Below, piece by piece: positions 26,546 to 34,307 of a stretch of 64,000 bases of DNA. Source of the stretch: an uncultured Alistipes sp. (lineage in GTDB: Bacteria > Bacteroidota > Bacteroidia > Bacteroidales > Rikenellaceae); NCBI GenBank assembly GCA_944323075.1, contig CALURC010000005.1, forward strand, positions 1-64,000. Direction: 5' to 3'. The notes below the pieces were generated by a model. That model saw only the letters and a list, made by a program, of their open reading frames with translations, was not told the DNA's origin and made no database searches. Position 1 is the first letter of the stretch; each line of letters begins with the position of its first letter. A program made the position numbers and the translations under genes.

Positions 26546-28090
26546 ATGACACAAGAAGAACTTTTTAAGAAATTGGTGGCTCACTGCAAGGAGTACGGAT
26601 TTATTTTTCCTTCCAGTGAGATCTATGACGGATTGAGCGCTGTGTACGACTATGGTCAGCAGGGCGTTGAATTGAAGAACAATATCAAGCGTTATTGGTG
26701 GGAGTCTATGACTCGTTTGCACGACAACATCGTAGGAATTGACTCGGCGATCTTCATGCATCCGAAAATCTGGGAGGCTTCGGGACACGTCGGAGCGTTC
26801 AATGATCCGTTGATTGATAACCGCGACTCGAAGAAACGGTATCGTGCAGATGTGCTGATCGAGGATTTTATTGCTAAACAGGACGAAAAAATAGAAAAAG
26901 AGGTCGAAAAAGCCAAGAAACGTTTCGGCGATGCGTTTGACGAGGCCAAGTTTTTGGAAACCAATGCTCGAGTGGCTGACTATCGGGCAAAACGCGATAT
27001 GGCGCATGACCGTATGGTCGATGCGTTGAACCGTAACGATCTGGAGGAGTTGCGGCAGATTATTCTCGACTGCGAAATCGTTTGTCCGATTTCCGGGACG
27101 CGTAACTGGACGGAGGTTCGTCAGTTCAACCTGATGTTCGAAACGAAAATGGGTTCAGTAAGCGAAGGAGCCAATACAATCTATCTGCGCCCCGAGACAG
27201 CGCAAGGTATATTCGTGAACTTCCTGAATGTCCAAAAAACGGGCCGTATGAAGATACCGTTTGGTATTGCTCAGATCGGAAAGGCATTCCGGAACGAGAT
27301 CGTCGCCCGCCAGTTCATCTTCCGAATGCGTGAATTTGAGCAGATGGAGATGCAGTTCTTTGTCCGTCCGGGAGAGGAGCTCGGGTGGTTCAAAAAGTGG
27401 AAAGAGACCCGGATGAAATGGCATCGTGCACTTGGTTTCGGCGACGAACACTACCGTTTCCACGATCACGAAAAACTGGCACACTATGCCAATGCCGCGA
27501 CCGACGTGGAGTATGAATTCCCGTTCGGGTTCAAGGAGGTGGAGGGTATCCACTCGCGTACCGACTTCGATCTGGGCAACCACCAGAAATTCTCGGGCAA
27601 GAAGATCCAGTATTTCGATACGGAGACGGGTGAGAGCTACGTGCCTTATGTGATCGAGACGTCGATCGGAGTCGATCGTATGGTGCTTCAGGTGCTCTCT
27701 GCATCGTACGAAGAGCAGAAGCTCGAAAATGGCGAAACGCGAGTGGTGATGCACTTCCCGCCCGCACTGGCTCCGGTGAAAGCAGCCGTACTGCCGTTGG
27801 TTAAGAAAGACGGACTGCCGGAGGTGGCCCGTGAAATTTTGCATCAGCTGAAGTTTGATTTCAATGTGCAGTATGACGAAAAAGACAGCATTGGAAAACG
27901 CTATCGTCGTCAGGATGCGATTGGTACTCCGTTCTGTATAACGGTGGATCATCAGACGTTGGAAGATCAGACTGTAACCGTCCGGTATCGTGATTCAATG
28001 GAACAGAAACGGGTAGCTATCTCCGAGCTCTCTTCGATGATCGGGGCAGAAGTCGGTTTCCGGAAGCTGTTCGATCGGCTGATTGACTAA
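26546..28090 (+). CDS. glyS: Glycyl-tRNA synthetase (alpha2 type)
   Basis: Class IIa single-chain enzyme that charges tRNA-Gly, 514 aa. The N-terminal FPSSEIYDGL and YGQQGVELKNNI region and the catalytic core with RPETAQGIFVNF and GKAFRNEI (motif 2) are present. IGVDRMVLQVLSA is motif 3, and the C-terminal anticodon-binding domain starts near PPALAPVKAAVLPL. The eukaryotic/Gram-positive-like homodimeric form is usual in this phylum, which lacks the GlyQ/GlyS heterotetramer. A terminator follows at 28108-28146. Confidence 0.95.
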   Translation: MTQEELFKKLVAHCKEYGFIFPSSEIYDGLSAVYDYGQQGVELKNNIKRYWWESMTRLHDNIVGIDSAIFMHPKIWEASGHVGAFNDPLIDNRDSKKRYRADVLIEDFIAKQDEKIEKEVEKAKKRFGDAFDEAKFLETNARVADYRAKRDMAHDRMVDALNRNDLEELRQIILDCEIVCPISGTRNWTEVRQFNLMFETKMGSVSEGANTIYLRPETAQGIFVNFLNVQKTGRMKIPFGIAQIGKAFRNEIVARQFIFRMREFEQMEMQFFVRPGEELGWFKKWKETRMKWHRALGFGDEHYRFHDHEKLAHYANAATDVEYEFPFGFKEVEGIHSRTDFDLGNHQKFSGKKIQYFDTETGESYVPYVIETSIGVDRMVLQVLSASYEEQKLENGETRVVMHFPPALAPVKAAVLPLVKKDGLPEVAREILHQLKFDFNVQYDEKDSIGKRYRRQDAIGTPFCITVDHQTLEDQTVTVRYRDSMEQKRVAISELSSMIGAEVGFRKLFDRLID

Positions 28091-28107
28091 TCTGGAAAGA
28101 AAAATGG

Positions 28108-28146
28108 CGAGTGAGGCTGTCGGTAAACGGCAGCCTTGCTCTTTTT
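28108..28146 (+). terminator. Intrinsic terminator after glyS
   Basis: GAGTGAGGCTG pairs with CAGCCTTGCTC, with one G-T pair, around a TCGGTAAACGG-type loop. CTTTTT follows. It separates glyS from coaD. Confidence 0.75.
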
Positions 28147-28252
28147 GGAGAGACCGTATGGAGCTGATTACCCGAAAATCGAAAAAAGCGATTGTTTAAT
28201 CCGAAAAGATACGTATCTTGCATCCATATAGGATGTGCAAAACGAATGAAAA

Positions 28253-28723
28253 ATGAATGGAGTAGCACTCTTCCCCGGGTCGTTCGATCCGTTTACGCTG
28301 GGACATAAATACGTGGTCGATCAGGGTTTGGAACTTTTCGACCGGATTGTTATTGCAATCGGGATCAATAAGGAGAAACAGGGTTTGTTGACTCCGGAAA
28401 ACCGCATGCGGCTGATTCGCGATTTGTATCGTGACGAGCCGAGAATCGAAGTCCGGACCTATACGGAGCTGACTGGTGCTTTTTGTCGCGAACTGGGCAT
28501 CAAGACAATCTTACGGGGTTTGCGCAATACGGTGGATTTCGAGTACGAGCGTAGTATCATGCAAGTCAACTGTTCGCTGTTCCCGGAGATCAAGACCATA
28601 TTGTTGTTTACCCCGGCTGATTATGTGGCCATATCGTCGAGCGTAATCCGGGAGCTATTGGCGTTTGGCGGAGATCCGACGCCGTTGATGCCTGAAAATA
28701 TTGATATTAAAAACTATTTGTAA
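28253..28723 (+). CDS. coaD: Pantetheine-phosphate adenylyltransferase
   Basis: Fourth step of coenzyme A synthesis, transferring AMP from ATP to 4'-phosphopantetheine. The 156 aa protein has the nucleotidyltransferase motif [10 protein letters not shown] (9-18) and the C-terminal [11 protein letters not shown]-binding motif. Lys and Arg residues at the expected places, including [12 protein letters not shown], support the call. It is the first gene of a run coaD-lpxD-ruvC-tlpA-like with gaps of 11, 25 and 22 bp. A degenerate TATCTTG box lies about 40 bp upstream. Confidence 0.95.
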   Translation: MNGVALFPGSFDPFTLGHKYVVDQGLELFDRIVIAIGINKEKQGLLTPENRMRLIRDLYRDEPRIEVRTYTELTGAFCRELGIKTILRGLRNTVDFEYERSIMQVNCSLFPEIKTILLFTPADYVAISSSVIRELLAFGGDPTPLMPENIDIKNYL

Positions 28724-28734
28724 TACGTGAAATT

Positions 28735-29781
28735 ATGGAATTTACTGCAGAACTCATAGCCGGATTTTTGCAAGGCGATATTGTCGGCGACCCGAAGGCA
28801 ACGGTTTCCGAATTGTCGAAGATCGAGGAGGGACATCCCGGATCGCTCGCCTTTCTGTCGAATCCGAAGTACGAACACTATATCTACCAGACGAAGGCTA
28901 CAATCGTAATCGTTAACCGGTCGTTTGAACCGACAGCACCTGTGTCCGCGACGATGATTAAGGTTGATGACGCCTATTCTTGTTTCGCAAAATTGCTGGA
29001 GCTGTATATTGCCAATAAGCCGCAGAAACAGGGAGTCAGCAAGTTGGCTGCGATTCATGAATCGGCCGAGATGGGTGAAGAGGTCTATGTGGGCGATTAT
29101 GCGGTGATCGAGCAGGGTGTGAAAATCGGAAATCGGTGCAAAATCTATCCTCAGGTTTATCTGGGTGATGGGGTGCGTCTGGGTGATGATGTGACGCTGT
29201 TCCCGGGTGTGAAGATTTATGAGGCTTGCCAGATAGGAAACCGTGTGACGATACATGCAGGATCGATTATTGGGGCCGATGGTTTCGGATTCGCTCCTGA
29301 TGAACATGGTGTCTATCATAAGATCCCTCAAATCGGAAATGTGCGTATTGAAGATGATGTAGAGATCGGGGCGAATACCTGTATCGATCGGGCAACGATG
29401 GGGTCAACGGTTATTCATAAGGGAGTTAAGCTCGATAACCTGATTCAGATCGGCCATAATGTGACGGTGGGAGCCAATACGGTAGCGGCTTCTCAGGTCG
29501 GTGTGGCCGGATCTTCTAAAGTGGGGGCTGGATGTATGATGGGTGGTCAGGTCGGTATTGCGGGTCACCTGACGATCGGCGACGGAGTGAAGATTGCTTC
29601 CAAGTCGGGCGTTTCGAACAGCATTGCGGCTGGTCAGGTCTATATGGGAAGTCCGGCAATGCCCGGAATCAAGTACCATCGCTCATTTGCAGTATACCGT
29701 AATCTGCCGGAGTTGAGTGCGCAGGTGCGGCGTATGGAAAAAGAATTGGAACAACTGAAGGCCCAATTGGCTGAACAATAA
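28735..29781 (+). CDS. lpxD: UDP-3-O-acylglucosamine N-acyltransferase
   Basis: Third step of lipid A synthesis: adds the second hydroxyacyl chain to UDP-3-O-acyl-glucosamine using acyl-ACP. It has 348 aa with an N-terminal uridine-binding domain ([13 protein letters not shown]). A long left-handed beta-helix of hexapeptide repeats follows (about 105-315). Catalytic His241 is in IQIGHNV, matching His239 of E. coli. A C-terminal helix (about 325-348) is Glu/Lys/Leu-rich and closes the trimer. Confidence 0.95.
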   Translation: MEFTAELIAGFLQGDIVGDPKATVSELSKIEEGHPGSLAFLSNPKYEHYIYQTKATIVIVNRSFEPTAPVSATMIKVDDAYSCFAKLLELYIANKPQKQGVSKLAAIHESAEMGEEVYVGDYAVIEQGVKIGNRCKIYPQVYLGDGVRLGDDVTLFPGVKIYEACQIGNRVTIHAGSIIGADGFGFAPDEHGVYHKIPQIGNVRIEDDVEIGANTCIDRATMGSTVIHKGVKLDNLIQIGHNVTVGANTVAASQVGVAGSSKVGAGCMMGGQVGIAGHLTIGDGVKIASKSGVSNSIAAGQVYMGSPAMPGIKYHRSFAVYRNLPELSAQVRRMEKELEQLKAQLAEQ

Positions 29782-29806
29782 TTGCTGTCTTGACAGGAGG
29801 TGAGAG

Positions 29807-30397
29807 GTGACGCCTAAGATTATTATGGGAATCGATCCCGGTACGAACGTAACGGGGTATGGGTTACTTCAGGTGGAGGGCCGTACGGCATCGTGTATTG
29901 TTTTGGGTGATATCGATCTGCATCGAATCACTGATCCGTATCAGAAGCTTCGCTACATATTTGATCGGATAAGTGGATTGATTGACGAGTATCGTCCCGA
30001 TGAGGTAGCTCTCGAGTCTCCTTTTTTTGGGAAAAATATTCAGAGTATGTTGAAGTTGGGCCGGGCTCAGGGTGTGGCCATGGCGGCAGCGTTGAGTCGG
30101 GGTGTTCCGGTGGCGGAGTATGCCCCGCGAAAAGTGAAGCAAACGATCACTGGACGTGGCGCGGCAACGAAGGAACAGGTGGCTTTAATGTTGAAAAATC
30201 TGCTGCACCTGGAGACTTTGCCTCGACACCTTGATGCAACTGACGGATTGGCCGTGGCGGTGTGCCATTGGTTCCAGAGTGCACCTGTCCCGAAGTTGGA
30301 GTCTCGGACCAAGAAAAAGGCACTCGGAGGCGGCCCTGTAGCATCGAGCAGTTGGGAACAGTTTGTTTCGAATCACCCTGAGCGGATCAAAAAATAA
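29807..30397 (+). CDS. ruvC: Holliday-junction resolvase RuvC
   Basis: Dimeric endonuclease that resolves four-way junctions made in recombination. The 196 aa protein has catalytic acids Asp10 (GIDPGT), Glu70 (VALES), Asp143 and Asp146 (HLDATDGLAVAVCH). A Lys/Arg-rich tail of about 30 residues extends beyond the E. coli length. The start is a GTG with AGGAGG (29795-29800) 6 bp ahead, which decides it over the inner ATG at 29825 that would cut the first strand. It is part of the coaD-lpxD-ruvC run; ruvA and ruvB are not here. Confidence 0.94.
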   Translation: MTPKIIMGIDPGTNVTGYGLLQVEGRTASCIVLGDIDLHRITDPYQKLRYIFDRISGLIDEYRPDEVALESPFFGKNIQSMLKLGRAQGVAMAAALSRGVPVAEYAPRKVKQTITGRGAATKEQVALMLKNLLHLETLPRHLDATDGLAVAVCHWFQSAPVPKLESRTKKKALGGGPVASSSWEQFVSNHPERIKK

Positions 30398-30419
30398 AGG
30401 GACAGAGAGTTGCAAAAAA

Positions 30420-31538
30420 ATGAGAAATTTAAGATTGCAGGTATTGTTGTGGACGGTAGTCGTTGGAACTGCCGCCTGTACGGAACAGCCGGTGTCGGCG
30501 GGCTATACGATCGATGGAGAGATTGCCGGAGTGTCAGGAAAGATATATCTTTCTGTATTCGAAGGGAAACAACCGCGCGTTATTGACTCTACGGAAGTGA
30601 TAAACGGAGCTTTCCGGTTTACGGGGGATGTATCAACACCGATTTATGCGGCTGTAGAGACTTGCGATGGAGCAATATTGCGTTTTTTCCTGGAAAACCG
30701 ACCGATTCGGATTACCGGTTCGGCTGCTGCTCCGCAGGATATTCGTGTAGCGGGGTCGACGAATGATTCGCTTTATCGCATTTTTTGTCAGCAATACGAT
30801 TCACTCGGAAATTTATCGAACGCTCCCGAGGTACAGGTATCGAGTTCTCAGATGGCTGATTCGTTGCGGCAGGTGCAGTTCCGGTGGGCTGAAAATTTCG
30901 TGCGGCAAAATGCGGGGAGTGTTGTAGCTGCTTATGTGTTATTCCGTCACTTGTCGTATGAAATGGGTGCCGAAGAGCTGCGTCAGGCTTTGGCGGTACT
31001 GGATCCTTCGGTTCGTTCTTCTGTTTATGGAACGTTGTTGGAAGCCATGTCAGAAGCCTTGACCCGTACGGCAGTCGGACAGCCCTATGTGGATATCTCC
31101 TTGCCGGATACGACCGGAACGGATTGTCCTTTGTCGCAGTTTGTAGGGGAGGGACGGTATGTGTTGCTCGATTTTTGGGCTTCGTGGTGTCCGCCGTGTA
31201 GGGCCGAGATTCCGCAATGGGTGGAGGTGTATGATCGGTTTCATAAAGATGGGTTCGAAATTTATGCGGTATCGCTCGATAAGGAGCGGGATGCATGGGT
31301 TCGGTTCCTGCGGTCTTCAAAAATGGGGTGGAAACAGGTCAGCCGATTGGAATTTTGGAACACACCCGAAGCAGGAATGTATGGTGTTCGGTCGATTCCG
31401 TCGAATGTGCTGATAGGTCCGGATGGGATAATACAGGCAAGAAACATTAAGCCGGTTGAATTGTCTCGGATGTTGGAAGGATTGTATCTTATTGAGAATT
31501 CGAAACATTCAGATCAAGTTGCAGGGAGTAACAATTAG
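30420..31538 (+). CDS. TlpA-like thioredoxin-fold lipoprotein (DUF4369 type)
   Basis: 372 aa from ATG 30420; the open frame begins earlier at a TTG inside ruvC. The signal peptide ends in a lipobox GTAAC, so it is anchored to a membrane on the periplasmic side. The N-terminal half (TIDGEIAGVSGKIYLSVFEG) resembles DUF4369. The C-terminal half is an AhpC/TSA-type thioredoxin domain with the redox motif WCPPC (Cys257, Cys260) and a cis-proline region SIPSN. Such proteins reduce or isomerise disulfides in the envelope. The partner is unknown. It is the last gene of the coaD run. Confidence 0.85.
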   Translation: MRNLRLQVLLWTVVVGTAACTEQPVSAGYTIDGEIAGVSGKIYLSVFEGKQPRVIDSTEVINGAFRFTGDVSTPIYAAVETCDGAILRFFLENRPIRITGSAAAPQDIRVAGSTNDSLYRIFCQQYDSLGNLSNAPEVQVSSSQMADSLRQVQFRWAENFVRQNAGSVVAAYVLFRHLSYEMGAEELRQALAVLDPSVRSSVYGTLLEAMSEALTRTAVGQPYVDISLPDTTGTDCPLSQFVGEGRYVLLDFWASWCPPCRAEIPQWVEVYDRFHKDGFEIYAVSLDKERDAWVRFLRSSKMGWKQVSRLEFWNTPEAGMYGVRSIPSNVLIGPDGIIQARNIKPVELSRMLEGLYLIENSKHSDQVAGSNN

Positions 31539-31586
31539 GAGATAAGAAAAATATTCTATTTTGTCATAAACTTCTTTGAGAAAATA

Positions 31587-31617
31587 TTTGTACGGAATAA
31601 ATTTTTGCTTATCTTTG
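31587..31617 (+). promoter_or_regulatory. tRNA-Arg promoter
   Basis: TTTG (31587-31590) and TATCTTTG (31610-31617) are separated by 19 bp, the best two-part promoter in the window. It lies 18 bp upstream of the mature tRNA. Confidence 0.75.
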
Positions 31618-31635
31618 CACTCGCAATTAAGGGAA

Positions 31636-31709
31636 GGCTCCGTAGCTTAACTGAATAGAGCACTTGACTACGGATCAAGAGGTTACAGGTTTGAATCCTG
31701 TCGGAGTCA
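31636..31709 (+). tRNA. tRNA-Arg (anticodon ACG)
   Basis: 74-nt cloverleaf. Acceptor GGCTCCG (31636-31642) pairs with CGGAGTC (31702-31708) with one G-T pair. The anticodon stem CTTGA/TCAAG encloses loop CTACGGA. The T arm is ACAGG-TTTGAAT-CCTGT and the discriminator is A. CCA is not encoded. The ACG anticodon, read as ICG after deamination, serves CGU/CGC/CGA codons. An integrase relic follows directly, so the gene was probably an attachment site. Confidence 0.93.
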
Positions 31710-31822
31710 CTGGTGATGAGCAACTTGTAGAGATACAGGTTGCTTTTTTTGTGTTCTTTTCGGTAGGGTTACGGCACTTTTCGAGGGCTTTGTGTAAACC
31801 AATGTGTAAACCGAGAATCGAC

Positions 31823-32841
31823 ATGAATGCAACGGTCGAGGTCGTGTTATACACCTCAAATCATTAGCTAACGGGGAACACCCGTTAATGTTGAAATTGA
31901 CGAAAGATCGCAAAAGAAAGTACATTAGCTTGCATCCTTCACTCGCTCTACGATATTGGGATGCATCTAAAGGTCGTCCACGTCGTCATTGTCCCGATCG
32001 GGAGAAGATTATCGCTTAGATCGAGCGAAAAATCAATGAATATGAACAGCAGATCATCTACTTTAAAACGAACCAGCGGGATTATACCCTACACACGTTA
32101 GTAGACAAAGCCTCTGCTAAGGTCGTACGACAGACCGTAGCAGAATATTTTTGGCTTATATTCAACGAGTGAGTGGAAAAAACCGTATCGGGGAATGCCA
32201 TGACTTTTACACACCTAAAAACTGCCCTGTTGTGTTGTTTCGGATCCCTCGAGTTCTGTTTTATCGACATTGACAATGATTTTCTTAAAAAGTTTGAAAT
32301 GTGGCTAAAAATGCAAGCGCATCACTCCGACAATTCGATCGGAATCCGTTTCCGTTCGTTACGTGCACTCTATAATCAAGCTGTATCCGATAATTTGATC
32401 AAAAAAGCCAATAATCTGTTCGATACATTTAAGGTCAGTAGGTTCAAGGAAGCAATCGCTGAACGAGCTATCTCTAAAGAAGATCTTATGCGCTAAGTGA
32501 ATTTGGATGTTCGGACACTTACCAAATATTCCGAACCATTCCTTGTACTAGGCAAAGATCTGTTTCTATTCAGTTATCTCGGTTGTGGCAGAGTACAATT
32601 CTGACGATTATATTTTTTCCTGTCTTAAACGGACCATTCATGTAATGGCAGAACAATAATACACTCTAGTAAGATGGGTTACAAATTTGGTAAATAGATA
32701 TTTAAAGATATTTGGGGAATATTTGAGATTTCCAATTCCACTGATCACATACGTTGTTCGATACTCATTTGTAGCAGTTCTGAAACGTTCGGGGGGGCAG
32801 TGTGGTGATTATTAGTGAATCGTTAGGACGTGGTTCTGAAT
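31823..32841 (+). pseudogene. Decayed tyrosine integrase next to tRNA-Arg
   Basis: Reading across frames gives a Bacteroidota-type phage/transposon integrase. An arm-binding N-terminus (MNATVEVVLYTS) is followed, after a frameshift near 31855, by SLANGEHPLMLKLTKDRKRK. The core-binding domain includes FIDIDNDFLKKFEMWL and RFRSLRALYNQAV. A fragment of the catalytic domain reads LGKDLFLFSYLGCG, after which the middle is deleted and DDYIF resumes. Last come PLITYVVRYSFVAVLKRSG, with the RHS motif changed to RYS, and IISESLG in a shifted frame. In-frame stops occur near 32017, 32170 and 32494. The active-site tyrosine region is missing, so it cannot be functional. It marks a lost mobile element. 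Confidence 0.85.
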
Positions 32842-32890
32842 AAAAAAAACCGAATGCAATCTCAATAGGAATTTTGCATTCGGTTTTTTT
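32842..32890. terminator. Terminator of tRNA-Ser (bidirectional)
   Basis: AAAAAAACCGAATGCAA pairs with TTGCATTCGGTTTTTTT around a loop of about 14 nt. On the minus strand it lies just after the tRNA-Ser 3' end. Confidence 0.85.
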
Positions 32891-32894
32891 ATTT

Positions 32895-32982
32895 TGGCGG
32901 AAAGAGAGGGATTCGAACCCCCGGAGCCTCGCAGCTCAACGGTTTTCAAGACCGCCGCAATCGACCACTCTGCCATCTTTCC
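32895..32982 (-). tRNA. tRNA-Ser (anticodon UGA)
   Basis: On the minus strand GGAAAGA (from 32982) pairs with TCTTTCC, followed by discriminator G and an encoded CCA (32895-32897). The anticodon stem GCGGT/ACCGC holds loop CTTGAAA, giving UGA. A long variable arm (TTGAGCTGCGAGGCTC region) is the class II hallmark of serine tRNAs. The T arm GGGGGTTCGAATCCCTC is complete. Confidence 0.95.
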
Positions 32983-32987
32983 GGGTG

Positions 32988-32995
32988 CAAAAATA
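32988..32995 (-). promoter_or_regulatory. tRNA-Ser promoter -7 box
   Basis: The minus strand reads TATTTTTG, 6 bp upstream of the mature 5' end of the tRNA. No clear -33 element is seen. Confidence 0.55.
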
Positions 32996-33109
32996 TAACG
33001 GAAATTTCTTTTTTCCAACTTATCGACTCTTTTTTCTTGCCAGAATATGGTTGTGAAATAGCTTGATGGTTATGATGAAATGAATAAGTGTCGAAAAATA
33101 AAAGAAAAA

Positions 33110-33141
33110 TTTGGTTTTTTTGATTGATATTTTTATATTTG
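33110..33141 (+). promoter_or_regulatory. HU gene promoter
   Basis: TTTG (33110-33113) and TATATTTG (33134-33141) are 20 bp apart, matching both halves of the phylum consensus. The leader to the ATG at 33194 is about 45 nt. Confidence 0.65.
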
Positions 33142-33193
33142 TAATAACCTGATTGACAGTATGTCTAATTGATTAAAAAAAAAGTGTACGGCT

Positions 33194-33469
33194 ATGAATA
33201 AAACACAGCTTGTCGACGCAATAGCGGCGCGGGCAAACATTACTAAGGTTGATGCAAAGCGAGCACTGGATGCGTTGATCGAAGTGACGGGCGAAGTCCT
33301 GCAAAAGGGAGATAAAATCGTGTTGGTGGGATTTGGATCTTTCTCGGTAGCAAAGAAACCGGCCCGTGCCGGTCGGAATCCACGAACCGGTGCGATGTTG
33401 CGAATAGCTCCCCGGAATGTCATAAAGTTTAGGGCAGGAGCTGAATTGACCGAACTTTGTAACGGTTGA
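33194..33469 (+). CDS. HU family DNA-binding protein
   Basis: 91 aa nucleoid protein that bends DNA as a dimer. It starts MNKTQLVDAIAARANITK, the usual HU N-terminal helices. The saddle strand is VGFGSFSVAKKPARAGRNP, with the arm carrying NPRTGAML before the last strand and helix (NVIKFRAGAEL). It could be an HU or IHF-like homodimer; the family does not separate these by sequence alone. It is monocistronic with a strong promoter. Confidence 0.93.
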   Translation: MNKTQLVDAIAARANITKVDAKRALDALIEVTGEVLQKGDKIVLVGFGSFSVAKKPARAGRNPRTGAMLRIAPRNVIKFRAGAELTELCNG

Positions 33470-33622
33470 AGTTTGTGTGGCAGGAGAATGAGAAAGGTAA
33501 TTCTTGCTGCGAATTTTTTTTAGTCTGTGTGCTTATAATGTAAATCTATTTGTGATTGGGGTGGTTTGGCAATTACGAAAAAATAGCGATCTTTGCGAAT
33601 CTAACAAATTACCTCGTTCGGA

Positions 33623-34222
33623 ATGAATAAGAAAAAGATATGGTTACTGATCGGCGGACTATTGTTGCTAGATCAGGTTGTCAAAATATGGATTAAAACA
33701 CATTTCCTGCTTGATGAAAGTGTTACGGTCTTCCCGAATTGGTTTTTTATCCGGTTTATCGAGAATCCAGGAGCTGCATTCGGCTTTGAGTTGGGCGGGA
33801 GCTATGGAAAGTTGATTCTGAGCATATTCCGTATTGTGGCTATCGTGGCTTTAGGGTTTTATATTCGTTATCTGTATAAGAAGAAAGCTCCTGTAGGGGT
33901 AGTTGTGGGGATTATTCTGATTTTTGCGGGTGCGATTGGAAATGTGATCGACAGTGCGTTTTATGGCTTGTTGTTTTCCGAATCCACTTTTACGGAAGTG
34001 GCTACTTTTCTCCCCGAAGGTGGCGGATATGCCGGTTTCCTGCACGGTAAGGTGGTGGACATGTTGTTTTTTCCGCTGTTTGAGGGAACCTATCCGTCAT
34101 GGTTTCCGTGGGTTGGCGGCGAGGAGTTTCTCTTTTTCAGTCCGATCTTCAATTTTGCGGACAGTTATATTACCATCGGGGTGGTTTATTTGCTGATCTT
34201 CCAGCGTAAATTCTTTAAGTAG
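33623..34222 (+). CDS. lspA: Prolipoprotein signal peptidase (signal peptidase II)
   Basis: Inner-membrane aspartyl protease that cuts lipoprotein signal peptides. The 199 aa protein has four membrane segments. NPGAAFG follows the first periplasmic loop. The catalytic aspartates are Asp110 (IGNVIDS) and Asp180 (FNFADSY). The loop between them (about 115-170) is longer than in E. coli LspA, as usual in Bacteroidota. Several lipoproteins in this window would be its substrates. The upstream box GATCTTTG (33588-33595) is one base off consensus. Confidence 0.94.
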   Translation: MNKKKIWLLIGGLLLLDQVVKIWIKTHFLLDESVTVFPNWFFIRFIENPGAAFGFELGGSYGKLILSIFRIVAIVALGFYIRYLYKKKAPVGVVVGIILIFAGAIGNVIDSAFYGLLFSESTFTEVATFLPEGGGYAGFLHGKVVDMLFFPLFEGTYPSWFPWVGGEEFLFFSPIFNFADSYITIGVVYLLIFQRKFFK

Positions 34223-34246
34223 GTATAGAATTATAAAAAAAAACAA

Positions 34247-34278
34247 TAAAAAATCCGGTTTGTGCCGGATTTTTTTTA
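34247..34278 (+). terminator. Intrinsic terminator after lspA
   Basis: AAAAATCCGG pairs with CCGGATTTTT around a TTTGTG-type loop, followed by more T residues. It lies 25 bp after the lspA stop and 30 bp before the next ATG. Confidence 0.8.
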
Positions 34279-34307
34279 TTTTTACGGTAACCTATAAAAC
34301 TACTTTT

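Noticed and set aside
27155-27952. 265-codon leftward frame inside glyS
   Set aside because: Antisense to a conserved synthetase; the composition is that of a shadow frame and no start signal or motif is present.
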